A program made the translations under genes and the position numbers. 64,000 nucleotides of DNA from Hydrogenophaga sp. IBVHS1 (GTDB lineage: Bacteria > Pseudomonadota > Gammaproteobacteria > Burkholderiales > Burkholderiaceae_C), in the NCBI RefSeq assembly GCF_002127265.1, contig NZ_NFUU01000003.1, positions 124,001 through 188,000 on the forward strand. Direction: 5' to 3'. Positions 37,988 through 46,521 of this stretch are shown here, in pieces. The notes under the pieces are model-generated. The model made no database searches. It was not told the DNA's origin and saw only the letters and a program-made list of their open reading frames with translations. How positions within the stretch are numbered: position 1 is the stretch's first letter; every line of letters begins with the position of its first letter.

Positions 37988-39373
37988 ATGGGCTTTCACC
38001 ACACCGTCGGCACGCAGCGCTTCGCGTTCGCCGACCTGCGCAGCCTTCTTGCGCGCGCCTCGCCCCGGCGCTCGGGCGACGAGCTGGCCGGCGTGGCGGC
38101 ACACAGCAGCCAGGAGCGCGTGGCCGCGCAGATGGCGCTGGCCGATCTGCCGCTGGCGCACTTTCTGAACGAGGCGGTGGTGCCCTACGAAGACGACGAA
38201 GTGACGCGCCTGATCGTGGACACACACGATGCGGCCGCTTTTTCGCCGGTGGCTCACCTCACCGTGGGCGATTTCCGCAACTGGTTGCTCGGCGATGGTG
38301 CAGACACCGCAGCGCTCACGGCGCTCGCGCCCGGTCTGACGCCCGAGATGGTGGCTGCGGTGAGCAAGCTCTGCCGCGTGCAGGATCTGGCGCTGATCGC
38401 GCGCAAGTGCCAGGTGGTCACGCGGTTTCGCGGCACGCTTGGCCTGCCCGGGCGGCTGGCCACCCGCCTGCAGCCCAACCACCCGACCGACGACCTGGCC
38501 GGCATTGCGGCGAGCCTGCTCGACGGCCTGTTGCACGGCTGTGGCGATGCGGTGATCGGCATCAACCCCGCCACCGACAACGTGCCGCAGGTGATGCGCT
38601 TGCTGACGATGCTGGACGAACTGATCGCCCGCTACGACATGCCCACGCAGAGCTGTGTGCTCACCCACGTGACGAACACGCTGCAGGCGATCGAGCGCGG
38701 CGCGCCGGTCGACCTGGTGTTCCAGTCCATCGCCGGCACCGAGGCGGCCAACCGCAGCTTCGGCATCGACCTGGCGCTGCTGACGCAAGCGCGCGCGGCG
38801 GCACTCTCCCTGCAACGCGGCGAGCACGTGATGTATTTCGAGACCGGTCAGGGCAGCGCGCTGTCGGCCGGCGCGCACCATGGCTGCGACCAGCAGACCA
38901 TCGAATCGCGTGCCTACGCGGTGGCGCGCCAGTTTCACCCGCTGCTGGTGAACACGGTGGTGGGGTTCATCGGGCCGGAGTACCTGTACGACGGCAAACA
39001 GATCCTGCGCGCCGGCATGGAAGACCATTTCTGCGGCAAGCTGCTGGGCCTGCCCATGGGCTGCGATGTGTGCTTCACCAACCACGCCGAGGCCGACGCC
39101 GACGACATGGACGCGCTGCTCACGCTGCTGTGCACCGCAGGCGTCAACTTCATCATGGGCGTGCCGGGGGCCGACGACATCATGCTGAACTACCAGAGCA
39201 CTTCTTTTCATGATGCGCTGGCCATGCGCCAGTTGCTCGGACTGCGGCCCGCCCCCGAGTTTGAAGCCTGGCTGCAGCGCATGGGCGTTACCGAGCCGGG
39301 CGAAGGCCTTCGTCTGGCGACCAACTTGCCGGCTGCGTTTGCCCCCGCCATCGCGCGGCTGACAGCGTCATGA
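37988..39373 (+). CDS. eutB: Ethanolamine ammonia-lyase large subunit
   Basis: 461 residues from the ATG at 37988; the frame is open from 37940, but that part lies in the mnmA start region. With EutC and adenosylcobalamin it converts ethanolamine to acetaldehyde and ammonia. Typical blocks are [56 protein letters not shown] and [18 protein letters not shown]. No microcompartment genes are present, so it probably works as a free enzyme for nitrogen supply. Confidence 0.96.
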   Translation: MGFHHTVGTQRFAFADLRSLLARASPRRSGDELAGVAAHSSQERVAAQMALADLPLAHFLNEAVVPYEDDEVTRLIVDTHDAAAFSPVAHLTVGDFRNWLLGDGADTAALTALAPGLTPEMVAAVSKLCRVQDLALIARKCQVVTRFRGTLGLPGRLATRLQPNHPTDDLAGIAASLLDGLLHGCGDAVIGINPATDNVPQVMRLLTMLDELIARYDMPTQSCVLTHVTNTLQAIERGAPVDLVFQSIAGTEAANRSFGIDLALLTQARAAALSLQRGEHVMYFETGQGSALSAGAHHGCDQQTIESRAYAVARQFHPLLVNTVVGFIGPEYLYDGKQILRAGMEDHFCGKLLGLPMGCDVCFTNHAEADADDMDALLTLLCTAGVNFIMGVPGADDIMLNYQSTSFHDALAMRQLLGLRPAPEFEAWLQRMGVTEPGEGLRLATNLPAAFAPAIARLTAS

Positions 39374-40152
39374 ACGAGCCCGTGATTCCTGCCGGGTGGC
39401 AGGAACTCCGGCGCTTCACCGACGCGCGCATTGCCCTCGGCCGCGCCGGGCACAGCCAGCCCACGGCGGCGCATCTGGCCTTTCAGCTCGCTCACGCCCA
39501 GGCGCGCGATGCCGTGCACCTCGCCTTCGACCCGACCCACCTGGCCACGGAGCTCCAGTCGCTCGGCCTGCAGACGGTGCACCTGCACAGCGCAGCCGCC
39601 GACCGCGCCACCTACCTGCAGCGGCCAGACCATGGCCGGCGCCTGAGCGCCGCTTCGCGCGAGGCGCTGCAAGGCACGCCCAGGCCCACACCGCCGCCCG
39701 ATCTCGCTTTCGTGATTGCCGATGGGCTCTCTGCGCTGGCGGTGATGCGCCATGCCGCCCCGCTGCTGGCGGAACTGCTGCCGCGGCTGAGAGACGATCC
39801 CCGGCAAACATGGCTCATCGCACCCGTGGCACTGGTCGAGCAAGGCCGTGTGGCCATCGGCGATGAAGTGGGCCATCTCCTTCAGGCGCGCACGGTGGTG
39901 GTGCTGATCGGGGAGCGACCGGGCCTCAGCTCGCCCGACAGTCTGGGCGTCTATTTCACCTGGGCGCCGCGTGTGGGACGCACCGACGCCGAACGCAATT
40001 GCATCTCCAACGTCCGAGACGCCGGCCTGCCGCCCGCGCGCGCCGCAAAGCGCCTGCACGCGCTGCTTTCGCAGGCGCGGCAGCGTCAGCAAAGCGGCAT
40101 CGGCCTGAAGGACGAAACCGACGGCGCGCGCGACGCTCTCCCGAGCGACTGA
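39370..40152 (+). CDS. eutC: Ethanolamine ammonia-lyase small subunit
   Basis: 260 residues, overlapping eutB as ATGA. It binds adenosylcobalamin together with EutB. Family blocks: [37 protein letters not shown] and [20 protein letters not shown]. No ethanolamine permease, EutR regulator or B12 riboswitch is visible nearby. Confidence 0.96.
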   Translation: MNEPVIPAGWQELRRFTDARIALGRAGHSQPTAAHLAFQLAHAQARDAVHLAFDPTHLATELQSLGLQTVHLHSAAADRATYLQRPDHGRRLSAASREALQGTPRPTPPPDLAFVIADGLSALAVMRHAAPLLAELLPRLRDDPRQTWLIAPVALVEQGRVAIGDEVGHLLQARTVVVLIGERPGLSSPDSLGVYFTWAPRVGRTDAERNCISNVRDAGLPPARAAKRLHALLSQARQRQQSGIGLKDETDGARDALPSD

Positions 40153-40218
40153 CGCGGCGCGTTACCTCTGCTGACATCGGTCACAACCCGGCTTAAGGTT
40201 CACTTCAAGCTGGAGGGT

Positions 40219-40258
40219 TGCAATGCCTTCACCCGCACTTTTCGCGGGGTTCATTGCA
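40219..40258 (+). promoter_or_regulatory. Hairpin in the PepSY gene leader
   Basis: TGCAATG (40219-40225) pairs with CATTGCA (40252-40258), and inside it CCCGC (40232-40236) pairs with GCGGG (40244-40248). It ends 13 bp before the ATG at 40272, so it may affect translation. No function is known. Confidence 0.4.
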
Positions 40259-40271
40259 CAGGACCTCCCTC

Positions 40272-40526
40272 ATGAAATCACTCGTTGTCTCCGCACTGCT
40301 GATCGCCGCCGCTGGCGCTGCCATGGCCTCCCCCACCTGCACCGCCCCCAAGGACAGCTGGAAACCGGAAGCTTCCTTCAAGAAAGAACTTGAAGCCCAG
40401 GGTTACCAGATCAAGAACTTCAAAGTCACCAAGGGCAACTGCTACGAAATCTACGGCACCGACAAGGCAGGCAAGAAGGTCGAGATCTATTTCGACCCGG
40501 TCAGCGGCAAGGCGCTGGAACAGAAG
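40272..40526 (+). CDS. Exported PepSY-domain protein
   Basis: 84 residues from the ATG at 40272 (coding to 40526, stop at 40527-40529). A signal peptide, MKSLVVSALLIAAAGAAMAS, is cleaved after AMA-S. The mature part is a short PepSY unit (SFKKELEAQGYQIKNFKVTK, GKKVEIYFDPVSGKALEQ). It overlaps the cytochrome b gene as GTGA. PepSY proteins of this kind are often next to cytochrome b561-type genes in betaproteobacteria. Confidence 0.88.
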
Positions 40527-41062
40527 TGAGCACACGCCCGGTCGCAGAATCGAGGCCGGTGTGGGACCCGCTGATTCGGGTCTTTCACTGGTCGCTGGTG
40601 GTCTGCGTGCTGCTGAACCTCTTCGTGGTGGACGACGAAGAGGCCTTGCACCAGTGGCTGGGCTACGCCGCCACCGCCTGGGTGGGCGTGCGTGTGCTGT
40701 GGGGCTTCGTTGGCCCGCGCCACGCGCGTTTTGCCGATTTTTTCCCCACCCCCGCGCGGCTGGCGCGCCACGTGCGCGCCCTGCTGCAGGGCAAGCCGGA
40801 GCACCACTGGGGTCACAACCCGCTGGGCGGCCTGATGGTGCTGGGCCTCATGGCCATGGTGCTCGGCCTGGGGCTCACCGGCTGGATGCAGACCACCGAC
40901 ACCTTCTGGGGCGTGGGCTGGGTGGAGGAACTTCATGAAGGTCTGGCCGAGTGGCTCCTGCCGCTGGTGGGACTGCACGCGGTGGCCGCGCTGGTGATGG
41001 GCCGCATTGAACGGACGCGCCTGGTGAAGGCCATGGTGACCGGTACCAAGGAACGCTACTGA
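40526..41062 (+). CDS. Cytochrome b561-type membrane protein
   Basis: 178 residues from a GTG that overlaps the previous stop. Four membrane helices with heme-ligand histidines are seen: LIRVFHWSLVVCVLLNLFVV, the second with WLGYAATAWVGVRVLWGFVG, the third in LGGLMVLGLMAMVLGLGLTG and the last in LLPLVGLHAVAALVMG. The family transfers electrons in the inner membrane. The partner is probably a soluble cytochrome, not in the window. Confidence 0.87.
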   Translation: MSTRPVAESRPVWDPLIRVFHWSLVVCVLLNLFVVDDEEALHQWLGYAATAWVGVRVLWGFVGPRHARFADFFPTPARLARHVRALLQGKPEHHWGHNPLGGLMVLGLMAMVLGLGLTGWMQTTDTFWGVGWVEELHEGLAEWLLPLVGLHAVAALVMGRIERTRLVKAMVTGTKERY

Positions 41063-41094
41063 ATCGGCCGCGAGGAGCATGGCACACTGCCGCC

Positions 41095-41499
41095 ATGTCC
41101 ATCCAAGTCGATCCCGCCGAGGTGGAGTTCACCGCCATCCGCGCCCAGGGCGCGGGTGGGCAAAACGTGAACAAGGTCTCCAACGCGGTGCACCTGCGCT
41201 TCGCCATCCACAGCTCTTCGTTGCCCGAGCCGGTGCGCGCCCGCCTGCTGGCGCTGAGCGACCAGCGCATCACCACCGAGGGCGTGGTGGTGATCAAGGC
41301 GCAGACCAGCCGCAGCCTGGAGCAGAACAAGGCCGAAGCGCTGGAACGGCTGCAGGCGCTGGTGGACAGCGTGGCCACCCTGCCCAAAGCGCGCAAGCCC
41401 ACCAAGCCCACCTTTGGGTCCAAACAGCGCCGGCTCGAAGGCAAGGCCACGCGCTCGACCGTCAAGCAGTTGCGAGGGCCCGTGCGCGGTCATGACTGA
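41095..41499 (+). CDS. arfB: Alternative ribosome-rescue factor ArfB
   Basis: 134 residues. It hydrolyses peptidyl-tRNA on stalled ribosomes. The catalytic GGQ is in AQGAGGQNVNKVSNAVHLRF, and the basic C-terminal tail (PTKPTFGSKQRRLEGKATRS) enters the mRNA channel of the ribosome. The length is normal. Confidence 0.94.
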   Translation: MSIQVDPAEVEFTAIRAQGAGGQNVNKVSNAVHLRFAIHSSSLPEPVRARLLALSDQRITTEGVVVIKAQTSRSLEQNKAEALERLQALVDSVATLPKARKPTKPTFGSKQRRLEGKATRSTVKQLRGPVRGHD

Positions 41500-41666
41500 G
41501 CAAACCGCCATCTGTTTCGTTTAAGGTTTTTTTACGGTTCCTTTAAGCGCTATTTAGCAGCGCGCGCTGCACTGGATTTCTAGACTTGCCCTCCATGACT
41601 CGCAGCACATGGGGTGTTGCAGTCATCCAGAGTCTCGCCGGGCGCCGCCCGCCAAAAGGAATCACC

Positions 41667-42410
41667 ATGCAATCCCACGCTCTCGAACTGGCCCAGGTGG
41701 CCGCCACCGCCCGCACCGGCCTCGGCCGCTTCAATCTGTACGCCGGCATCCACAAGGCCTTGCGCGCCTTCATGGCCGACACACTGCTCACGGTCGGCCG
41801 CGCCGACCCCACGGACGTTGCCGATGTGGGCCGTGCCATGGCCCAGGTGGATGAGCTCCTGGAGCTGTGTGCCGGCCATGTCGCGCATGAAAATACCTTC
41901 GTCCACCCCGCGCTTGAAGCCCGCTGTCCCGGCGTCGCTCAGCCGGTAGCGCACGACCACGAAGATCACTTGCGCCACATTGCCCACCTGCGCGATGCTG
42001 CCCGCGCCGTGACCACCCTGGAAGTCCGTGAGCGCGAGCCTGCGCTGCAGGCGCTGTATCTGGCGCTCGCCCTGTTTGTGGCCGACAACTTCCAGCACAT
42101 GCATGTGGAAGAGACCGTGCACAACACCGCGCTCTGGTCCGCCTACAGCGACGTTGAACTGCTCCAGATTCACGACGCCCTGCTGGCCACCATTGCGCCG
42201 GCCGAGATGATGCTGGTGATGCGCTGGATGCTGCCGCAACTGAACGCACCCGAGCGACTGGACGTGATGCAGGGCATGCGTGCGGGTGCGCCTGCCCCCG
42301 TGTTCGAAGGCATGCTCACGGGCACCAAGGGGCTGCTCAAGCCGCGTGACTGGGCCAAGCTCGCGCGCGGCCTGGGTCTGCCGCCCGAGCCGGGCCTCGT
42401 GGCCGCTTAA
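41667..42410 (+). CDS. Hemerythrin-domain protein
   Basis: 247 residues from the ATG at 41667, with AAAAGGA upstream. Di-iron ligand candidates are in HVAHENTFVHPALE, HDHEDHLRHI and FVADNFQHMHVEETVHN. Beyond ~150 residues a helical C-terminal half (MLVMRWMLPQLNAPERLDVM) is not part of a simple hemerythrin, so it resembles longer bacterial members. It may sense or store O2 or NO. It is convergent with, and overlaps by 4 bp, the GAF-protein gene. Confidence 0.82.
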   Translation: MQSHALELAQVAATARTGLGRFNLYAGIHKALRAFMADTLLTVGRADPTDVADVGRAMAQVDELLELCAGHVAHENTFVHPALEARCPGVAQPVAHDHEDHLRHIAHLRDAARAVTTLEVREREPALQALYLALALFVADNFQHMHVEETVHNTALWSAYSDVELLQIHDALLATIAPAEMMLVMRWMLPQLNAPERLDVMQGMRAGAPAPVFEGMLTGTKGLLKPRDWAKLARGLGLPPEPGLVAA

Positions 42411-43756
42411 GCCGCCACGTCCTCCAGCTCGACCGGGCCGCTCGCTTCGAAGCGAAAGCAACCGCGGCCGGTCTTCTGGATGCGCAGATGCGGGCACTGC
42501 TCCGCCAGCCGGCGGTGCAGCAGCAGCAGGCGGGCTTCAAGGTTGTCGGCCACGTCGGGCAGCCGAAGGGAGGCGTCCAGTCGCAATTCGCGGTTGGTGA
42601 ACTCACTGCGTCCCTGGCGCTGTCGGTCCTGAAGCAGCTTCCACAGAATGGCGCCCGCCACGCCCTTGATGAGGTAGGTGTCGTTGACGAACACGCTGTG
42701 GTTGCTGCGGTAGTGGCGCACGCGCAGGGCCGGCCCGGCCTTGTGCGCCGCCAGCGCGGAGTCTGCGGGCGGCGGCGCCTGCACCGGTGGCTCGGCGCTT
42801 TCCTGCATCAGGTCGATGGCCGCCGCCAGCTGGCCCGCCAGGGTGACCAGCAGGTCTTCGTCTTCGAAACCAAAGCGCATGTCCTGCGGGCTTTCCACAA
42901 ACAACACGCCGAGCAGCCGGCCGGCTGAGAGCAGCGGCACCGCGAGCTGGCTGTGCGGTTCGGCAAGGCCCGGGTAAGGGATGTCGGTGCCCGGCGGCGC
43001 GCCCTTGCCACCCGGCAGACTTTCCCGCATGGCGCGGCTGTAGAGGTAGGCGTTGGTCATGTGCATGATCCGCACCGGTGTTCGCTCTCGCGCGGCCACG
43101 CCGATGACACCGTCGCCCAAGGCAATCTCGGACCCCACGCCCGACCAGGGGTAGCCCCGGCTGGCCACCGTGTAGAGGCGCTGCGTGGCGGGGTCGAGAA
43201 TGAGCAGCATCGCGTGGTCGATGCCCAGATCCCAGCCCAGCGTGGCCATGGTCGCGTCCAGCAGAGCGCCCAGCGAATCGCACTGGGCCAGCCTTGCACT
43301 GCCACGGCGCAACGCGCCCAGCATGCTGCAGCGCGGTGGCGGTTCAGGCAGCGGATCGCCGCTCACCCGCTCCACCTCCAGCACCTCGTGAATGTCCGAG
43401 CCGAGCAGGCGGAACACGCCGCTCATACCGCTGTGCGACGCAATGCTGGCGAGTTGCGCCTTCATGCTCTCGAAGACCGCGCCGGATTCTTCGGTGCGCC
43501 GGTAACGCAAGTGCAGGCGGTAGAAGCGGGCGGTCAACGGGTGCAGCAGCAGCACCGTGGAGCGCGGGTTGGCCATGAGGTTCTGGCGCGTCTTGTTGAA
43601 GAACTGGAAAGACAGCGCCACGTGCTGCTCATCCACGTAGAACACCTGCGAGATGTAGGCCACGTTCGGCGTGCCATCGGCTGCGCAGGTGGCCATGATG
43701 GCCGGGATCACGCCCTCCAGGCAGGGCCGCACCTCCGCCAGATCGGCCGTGTTCAA
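42407..43756 (-). CDS. Flavin-fold / GAF / winged-helix fusion protein
   Basis: 449 residues from a TTG that overlaps the previous stop as TTGA. The N-terminal ~130 residues have the pyridoxamine 5'-phosphate oxidase fold (MATCAADGTPNVAYISQVFY). A GAF domain follows at about 165-315 (DHAMLLILDPATQRLYTVAS, LAVPLLSAGRLLGVLFVESP). The C-terminal ~95 residues (KGVAGAILWKLLQ, RLPDVADNLEARLLLLHRRL) resemble an OmpR-type winged helix. The three parts suggest a cytoplasmic one-component sensor, possibly flavin- or heme-based. The target is unknown. Confidence 0.75.
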   Translation of the reverse strand: MNTADLAEVRPCLEGVIPAIMATCAADGTPNVAYISQVFYVDEQHVALSFQFFNKTRQNLMANPRSTVLLLHPLTARFYRLHLRYRRTEESGAVFESMKAQLASIASHSGMSGVFRLLGSDIHEVLEVERVSGDPLPEPPPRCSMLGALRRGSARLAQCDSLGALLDATMATLGWDLGIDHAMLLILDPATQRLYTVASRGYPWSGVGSEIALGDGVIGVAARERTPVRIMHMTNAYLYSRAMRESLPGGKGAPPGTDIPYPGLAEPHSQLAVPLLSAGRLLGVLFVESPQDMRFGFEDEDLLVTLAGQLAAAIDLMQESAEPPVQAPPPADSALAAHKAGPALRVRHYRSNHSVFVNDTYLIKGVAGAILWKLLQDRQRQGRSEFTNRELRLDASLRLPDVADNLEARLLLLHRRLAEQCPHLRIQKTGRGCFRFEASGPVELEDVAA

Positions 43757-44253
43757 GCGGCCCTCGCGATCGGCTGACCCGCGCGTGGGCCTGGCGTCTG
43801 GTCGAAGGCTTCTTCCGGGCTGAACTCCAGCGCCACCACATCCTCGAGGCGGTAGGCCAGCATGGCGGCCACCAGCGTGGGTCCGATTCCGATCTTCCCC
43901 AGCTCGACGGTCATCGAGGCGAGGTATGCCTGCAGCGCAGGCACATCGGCATCACTGGCCTCGCGGACGCGCACACCCCGCGCCTTGAGCTGCACGGTGC
44001 GATGGGTACTGGGTTCGCTGAACACCACCGCCAGACGATCGGTGGTGGCCACGTTGCGGAGCAGTTGTTTCGACTGTGATCGATTGAGGTACACGGTGAC
44101 GTGTTCGCCATCGGTTCGTACCTGGCTGCCGACGGCGCGCATCACGCTGGGCACGAGCTCGGCATCGCTCGCGCCCACAATCACCGAGACGCCCCGCACC
44201 ATGATGGCCAGGAAGTCGGCGTTCAACTGAGGTCTGGTTCGGGGTTGGGCCAC
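43753..44253 (-). CDS. Pyridoxamine 5'-phosphate oxidase-like flavin-fold protein
   Basis: 166 residues from a GTG. Its sequence VRGVSVIVGASDAELVPSVM and the strands LAVVFSEPSTHRTVQLKARG fit the FMN-binding split barrel. It overlaps the GAF fusion as TTGA, so the two are coupled, and both share a split-barrel domain. It is divergent from the TetR gene by 115 bp. The substrate or cofactor is not clear. Confidence 0.72.
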   Translation of the reverse strand: MAQPRTRPQLNADFLAIMVRGVSVIVGASDAELVPSVMRAVGSQVRTDGEHVTVYLNRSQSKQLLRNVATTDRLAVVFSEPSTHRTVQLKARGVRVREASDADVPALQAYLASMTVELGKIGIGPTLVAAMLAYRLEDVVALEFSPEEAFDQTPGPRAGQPIARAA

Positions 44254-44334
44254 GGTCGTGAAGCTGAGCGCCTGCGATCATAGCCAGCGTCCCGCTTTCG
44301 GCCAATAGCCGAGAGCCTCGCGGGTGTCACGGCT

Positions 44335-44364
44335 TGCACTTTCGCACAATCGTGCTAAAGTGCA
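44335..44364. promoter_or_regulatory. TetR operator 1 with the tetR promoter inside
   Basis: TGCACTTTCGCAC (44335-44347) and GTGCTAAAGTGCA (44352-44364) are inverted with one mismatch around AATC. A promoter, TTGCAC (44334-44339) with a 16-bp spacer and TAAAGT (44356-44361), lies inside. The ATG at 44369 is only 7 bp after the -10 box, so the mRNA would be nearly leaderless. Confidence 0.7.
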
Positions 44365-44368
44365 GCCC

Positions 44369-44971
44369 ATGGACGCCCGCACACAGAAAAGCGAAATGAC
44401 CCGCGCCGCCATTGTGGGCGCGGCGCTGGACCTGGCCGCATCGGATGGTCTTGAGGCCATCACGCTGCAGGCGGTGGCGGATCGCATTGGCGTTTCCAAG
44501 AGCGGTGTGTTCTCCCGCGTCGGATCGCGCGAGGCCTTGCAGCTGGCGGTCATCGAGGAGTTCGGGCGCCGTTTCATTGCCGACGTGTTTGTGCCCGCCA
44601 TGCAGGTGCCCAAGGGCCTGCCGCGCCTGAGAGAAATCGTGCGGCGCTGGCTGATGCGCCTGCGCGAAGTGGAAGCCCACACCGGCTGCCTCTACACCTC
44701 CGGTGCCTTCGAGCTGGACGACCGCGAGGGCGAGCTGCGCGATCTGCTGCTGGGCGAGGTGACGCGATGGCGCGCGGCCTTGCGGCGCACGGTGCTGCAG
44801 GCCATTGAGGCCGGGCACCTCCAGGCCGATACCGACCCCGAACAACTGGTGGGTGAAATCTGCAGCCTGATGATCGGGCTGGTTCACGACGTCCGTTTTC
44901 TGCGCGACCCCCGGGCCGCCGAGCGGGCCGAGGCCACCTGGACACGCCTGGTCAGGACGTACGAGACCTGA
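44369..44971 (+). CDS. TetR-family regulator
   Basis: 200 residues. The helix-turn-helix is LQAVADRIGVSKSGVFSRVG (residues ~31-50). The C-terminal part has DREGELRDLLLGEVTRWRAA of the TetR_C type. The autoregulatory operator overlaps its promoter, and a second copy lies in front of the hydrolase. The ligand is unknown. Confidence 0.88.
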   Translation: MDARTQKSEMTRAAIVGAALDLAASDGLEAITLQAVADRIGVSKSGVFSRVGSREALQLAVIEEFGRRFIADVFVPAMQVPKGLPRLREIVRRWLMRLREVEAHTGCLYTSGAFELDDREGELRDLLLGEVTRWRAALRRTVLQAIEAGHLQADTDPEQLVGEICSLMIGLVHDVRFLRDPRAAERAEATWTRLVRTYET

Positions 44972-45003
44972 ACACCTGTCCACCGCCTTTTTTTGCCCTC
45001 ATT

Positions 45004-45019
45004 TCGCACAGTTGTGCGA
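45004..45019. promoter_or_regulatory. TetR operator 2 before the hydrolase
   Basis: TCGCACAGTTGTGCGA, a palindrome with a GT centre. The same 16 positions in operator 1 read TCGCACAATCGTGCTA, 13 of 16 identical. It lies 15 bp before the ATG of the hydrolase and overlaps the likely leader. Confidence 0.65.
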
Positions 45020-45034
45020 TTACCGGAGAAAGAC

Positions 45035-45922
45035 ATGAGCACCGTCCCCCTTCACACCGCCTCCACCTACTACCAGGCCAGCCCGGGCACGCGCTGGCTG
45101 CGCTGGGGCCTGGGGCTTTCTGAACGCCTGTGGCCGGCGCTGGCCGTGCGCGGCGCCTATCGGCTGTTCGGCACGCCTTTGCCCCCCAAGTGGATCCACC
45201 GCAACTCGACAGCGCTGGCAGGCTGGCAAGCCACGCCCTGGGCGTTCGAGCAGGCCAGCGTGACGCTCTACCAGCCACCACCCGGCCCGCACGGCCCCGT
45301 GGTGCTGCTGCTGCACGGCTGGGGAGGCCACGCCGCGCAGCTGCTGCCGCTGGCGCAGGCGCTGGCAGCGCAGGGGTTTCGCCCCATGCTGGTGGATCTG
45401 CCGGCCCACGGCAACAGCCTGGGCAGCACCAGCAACCTGCCGCAGTTCGCTCGCGCCATCGAGTACCTGAACGCCCGCCTGCAACAGCAGGGCCACGAAG
45501 TTCGAGCCGTCGTGGCGCACTCGCTGGCGGCCAATGCGCTGGCCTTCGCCGCCGCGCGTGGCCTGCCGGCGAAGCGCCTGGTGTTGCTGGCGCCACCCGC
45601 CTCGCCGCACGAATACACGCGCCTGTTCGCTCAGGTTTTCGGTCTGAGCGAACACACCCGCATCCGCATGCAGCAAAGGGTGGAGGCGCGCGAGGGCATC
45701 CTCATGCGCCAGTTTGAACCCGATGCGGTGGGGCCGCGCGTGTCGGCAGCCACCCTGATCGTGCACGACCGGGAAGACCGCATCAACCGCTTCGCCGATG
45801 CCGAAGCCTACCGGGATGCCATCGCTGGCGCGCGCCTGCTCGAGACAAGCGGCCTCGGCCACACCCGTCTGCTGCGCGACGGCCAGGTGCTGGCGGCGGT
45901 GGTGGCGCATCTGCGGGACTGA
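45035..45922 (+). CDS. Alpha/beta hydrolase
   Basis: 295 residues from the ATG at 45035, with GGAGAA upstream. The oxyanion motif is LLLHGWGGH, the nucleophile S is in VVAHSLAANA (where GxSxG is replaced by AHSLA), the Asp is in VHDREDRI and the His is in SGLGHTRLL. The substrate is unknown; the replaced Gly residues are seen in some esterase families. It is probably repressed by the TetR protein. Confidence 0.82.
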   Translation: MSTVPLHTASTYYQASPGTRWLRWGLGLSERLWPALAVRGAYRLFGTPLPPKWIHRNSTALAGWQATPWAFEQASVTLYQPPPGPHGPVVLLLHGWGGHAAQLLPLAQALAAQGFRPMLVDLPAHGNSLGSTSNLPQFARAIEYLNARLQQQGHEVRAVVAHSLAANALAFAAARGLPAKRLVLLAPPASPHEYTRLFAQVFGLSEHTRIRMQQRVEAREGILMRQFEPDAVGPRVSAATLIVHDREDRINRFADAEAYRDAIAGARLLETSGLGHTRLLRDGQVLAAVVAHLRD

Positions 45923-45937
45923 GCAGGCGCACTCACT

Positions 45938-46414
45938 TCACTTCATCGATTCGCTGGGCGCGCGGCTGTGTTCGTTGTTGGTGTTGACCAGCAGGCGCAG
46001 CAGCTTCATGAATTCGGTGCGCTGGCGCTCGCTGAGCGGGCCCAGGATCTGGTCCTGCGCGCGCAGCATGGCGGGCACGGCCTCCAGGAGCGCCTTGTGG
46101 CCATCGTCGGTGAGAAAGAGCTGGCGGGCGCGCCGGTCTTCGGGTGAGGTCCGGCGCTCCACACAGCCGCGCGCTTCCAGTCGATCCACCACGCCACCGG
46201 TGGTGGACGTGTCGAGTGCGATGGTGCGCGCCAGCGTGCGCTGGTCGATGCCCGGATGGTTGGCCACGGTCTGCAAGGCAGCGTACTGCACCGGGGTAAT
46301 CCCCATTTCGCCGAGTTCCTGAAGGAAGATGCCAACCGAAATCTGGTGCAGGCGGCGGATGTTGTGTCCGGGCTGGTCGTCGATGTCGATGGCCGGGGTC
46401 TGACTGCGTTTCAT
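45938..46414 (-). CDS. MarR-family regulator
   Basis: 158 residues from the ATG at 46414. The winged helix is LARTIALDTSTTGGVVDRLE, then RTSPEDRRARQLFLTDDG (the wing). Regulators of this type control 3-hydroxybenzoate and gentisate genes in other betaproteobacteria. It is divergent from the hydroxylase gene, and an operator palindrome lies between them. It probably represses the pathway until an aromatic ligand binds. Confidence 0.88.
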   Translation of the reverse strand: MKRSQTPAIDIDDQPGHNIRRLHQISVGIFLQELGEMGITPVQYAALQTVANHPGIDQRTLARTIALDTSTTGGVVDRLEARGCVERRTSPEDRRARQLFLTDDGHKALLEAVPAMLRAQDQILGPLSERQRTEFMKLLRLLVNTNNEHSRAPSESMK

Positions 46415-46449
46415 GGTGGTCGATGGGCTTGGCGAGTGACGAACGGAGC

Positions 46450-46491
46450 TTGCCGGGATGCTAGCACCCGACCTACAATCAGTACACTGAT
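46450..46491 (+). promoter_or_regulatory. Promoter and MarR operator of the 3-hydroxybenzoate operon
   Basis: TTGCCG (46450-46455), an 18-bp spacer and TACAAT (46474-46479) form a sigma70-like promoter. The palindrome ATCAGT-AC-ACTGAT (46478-46491) starts at its -10 box, so bound MarR protein would block RNA polymerase. Confidence 0.65.
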
Positions 46492-46521
46492 CATTAGCAT
46501 ACGGCTGATAAAGGAGACAAC

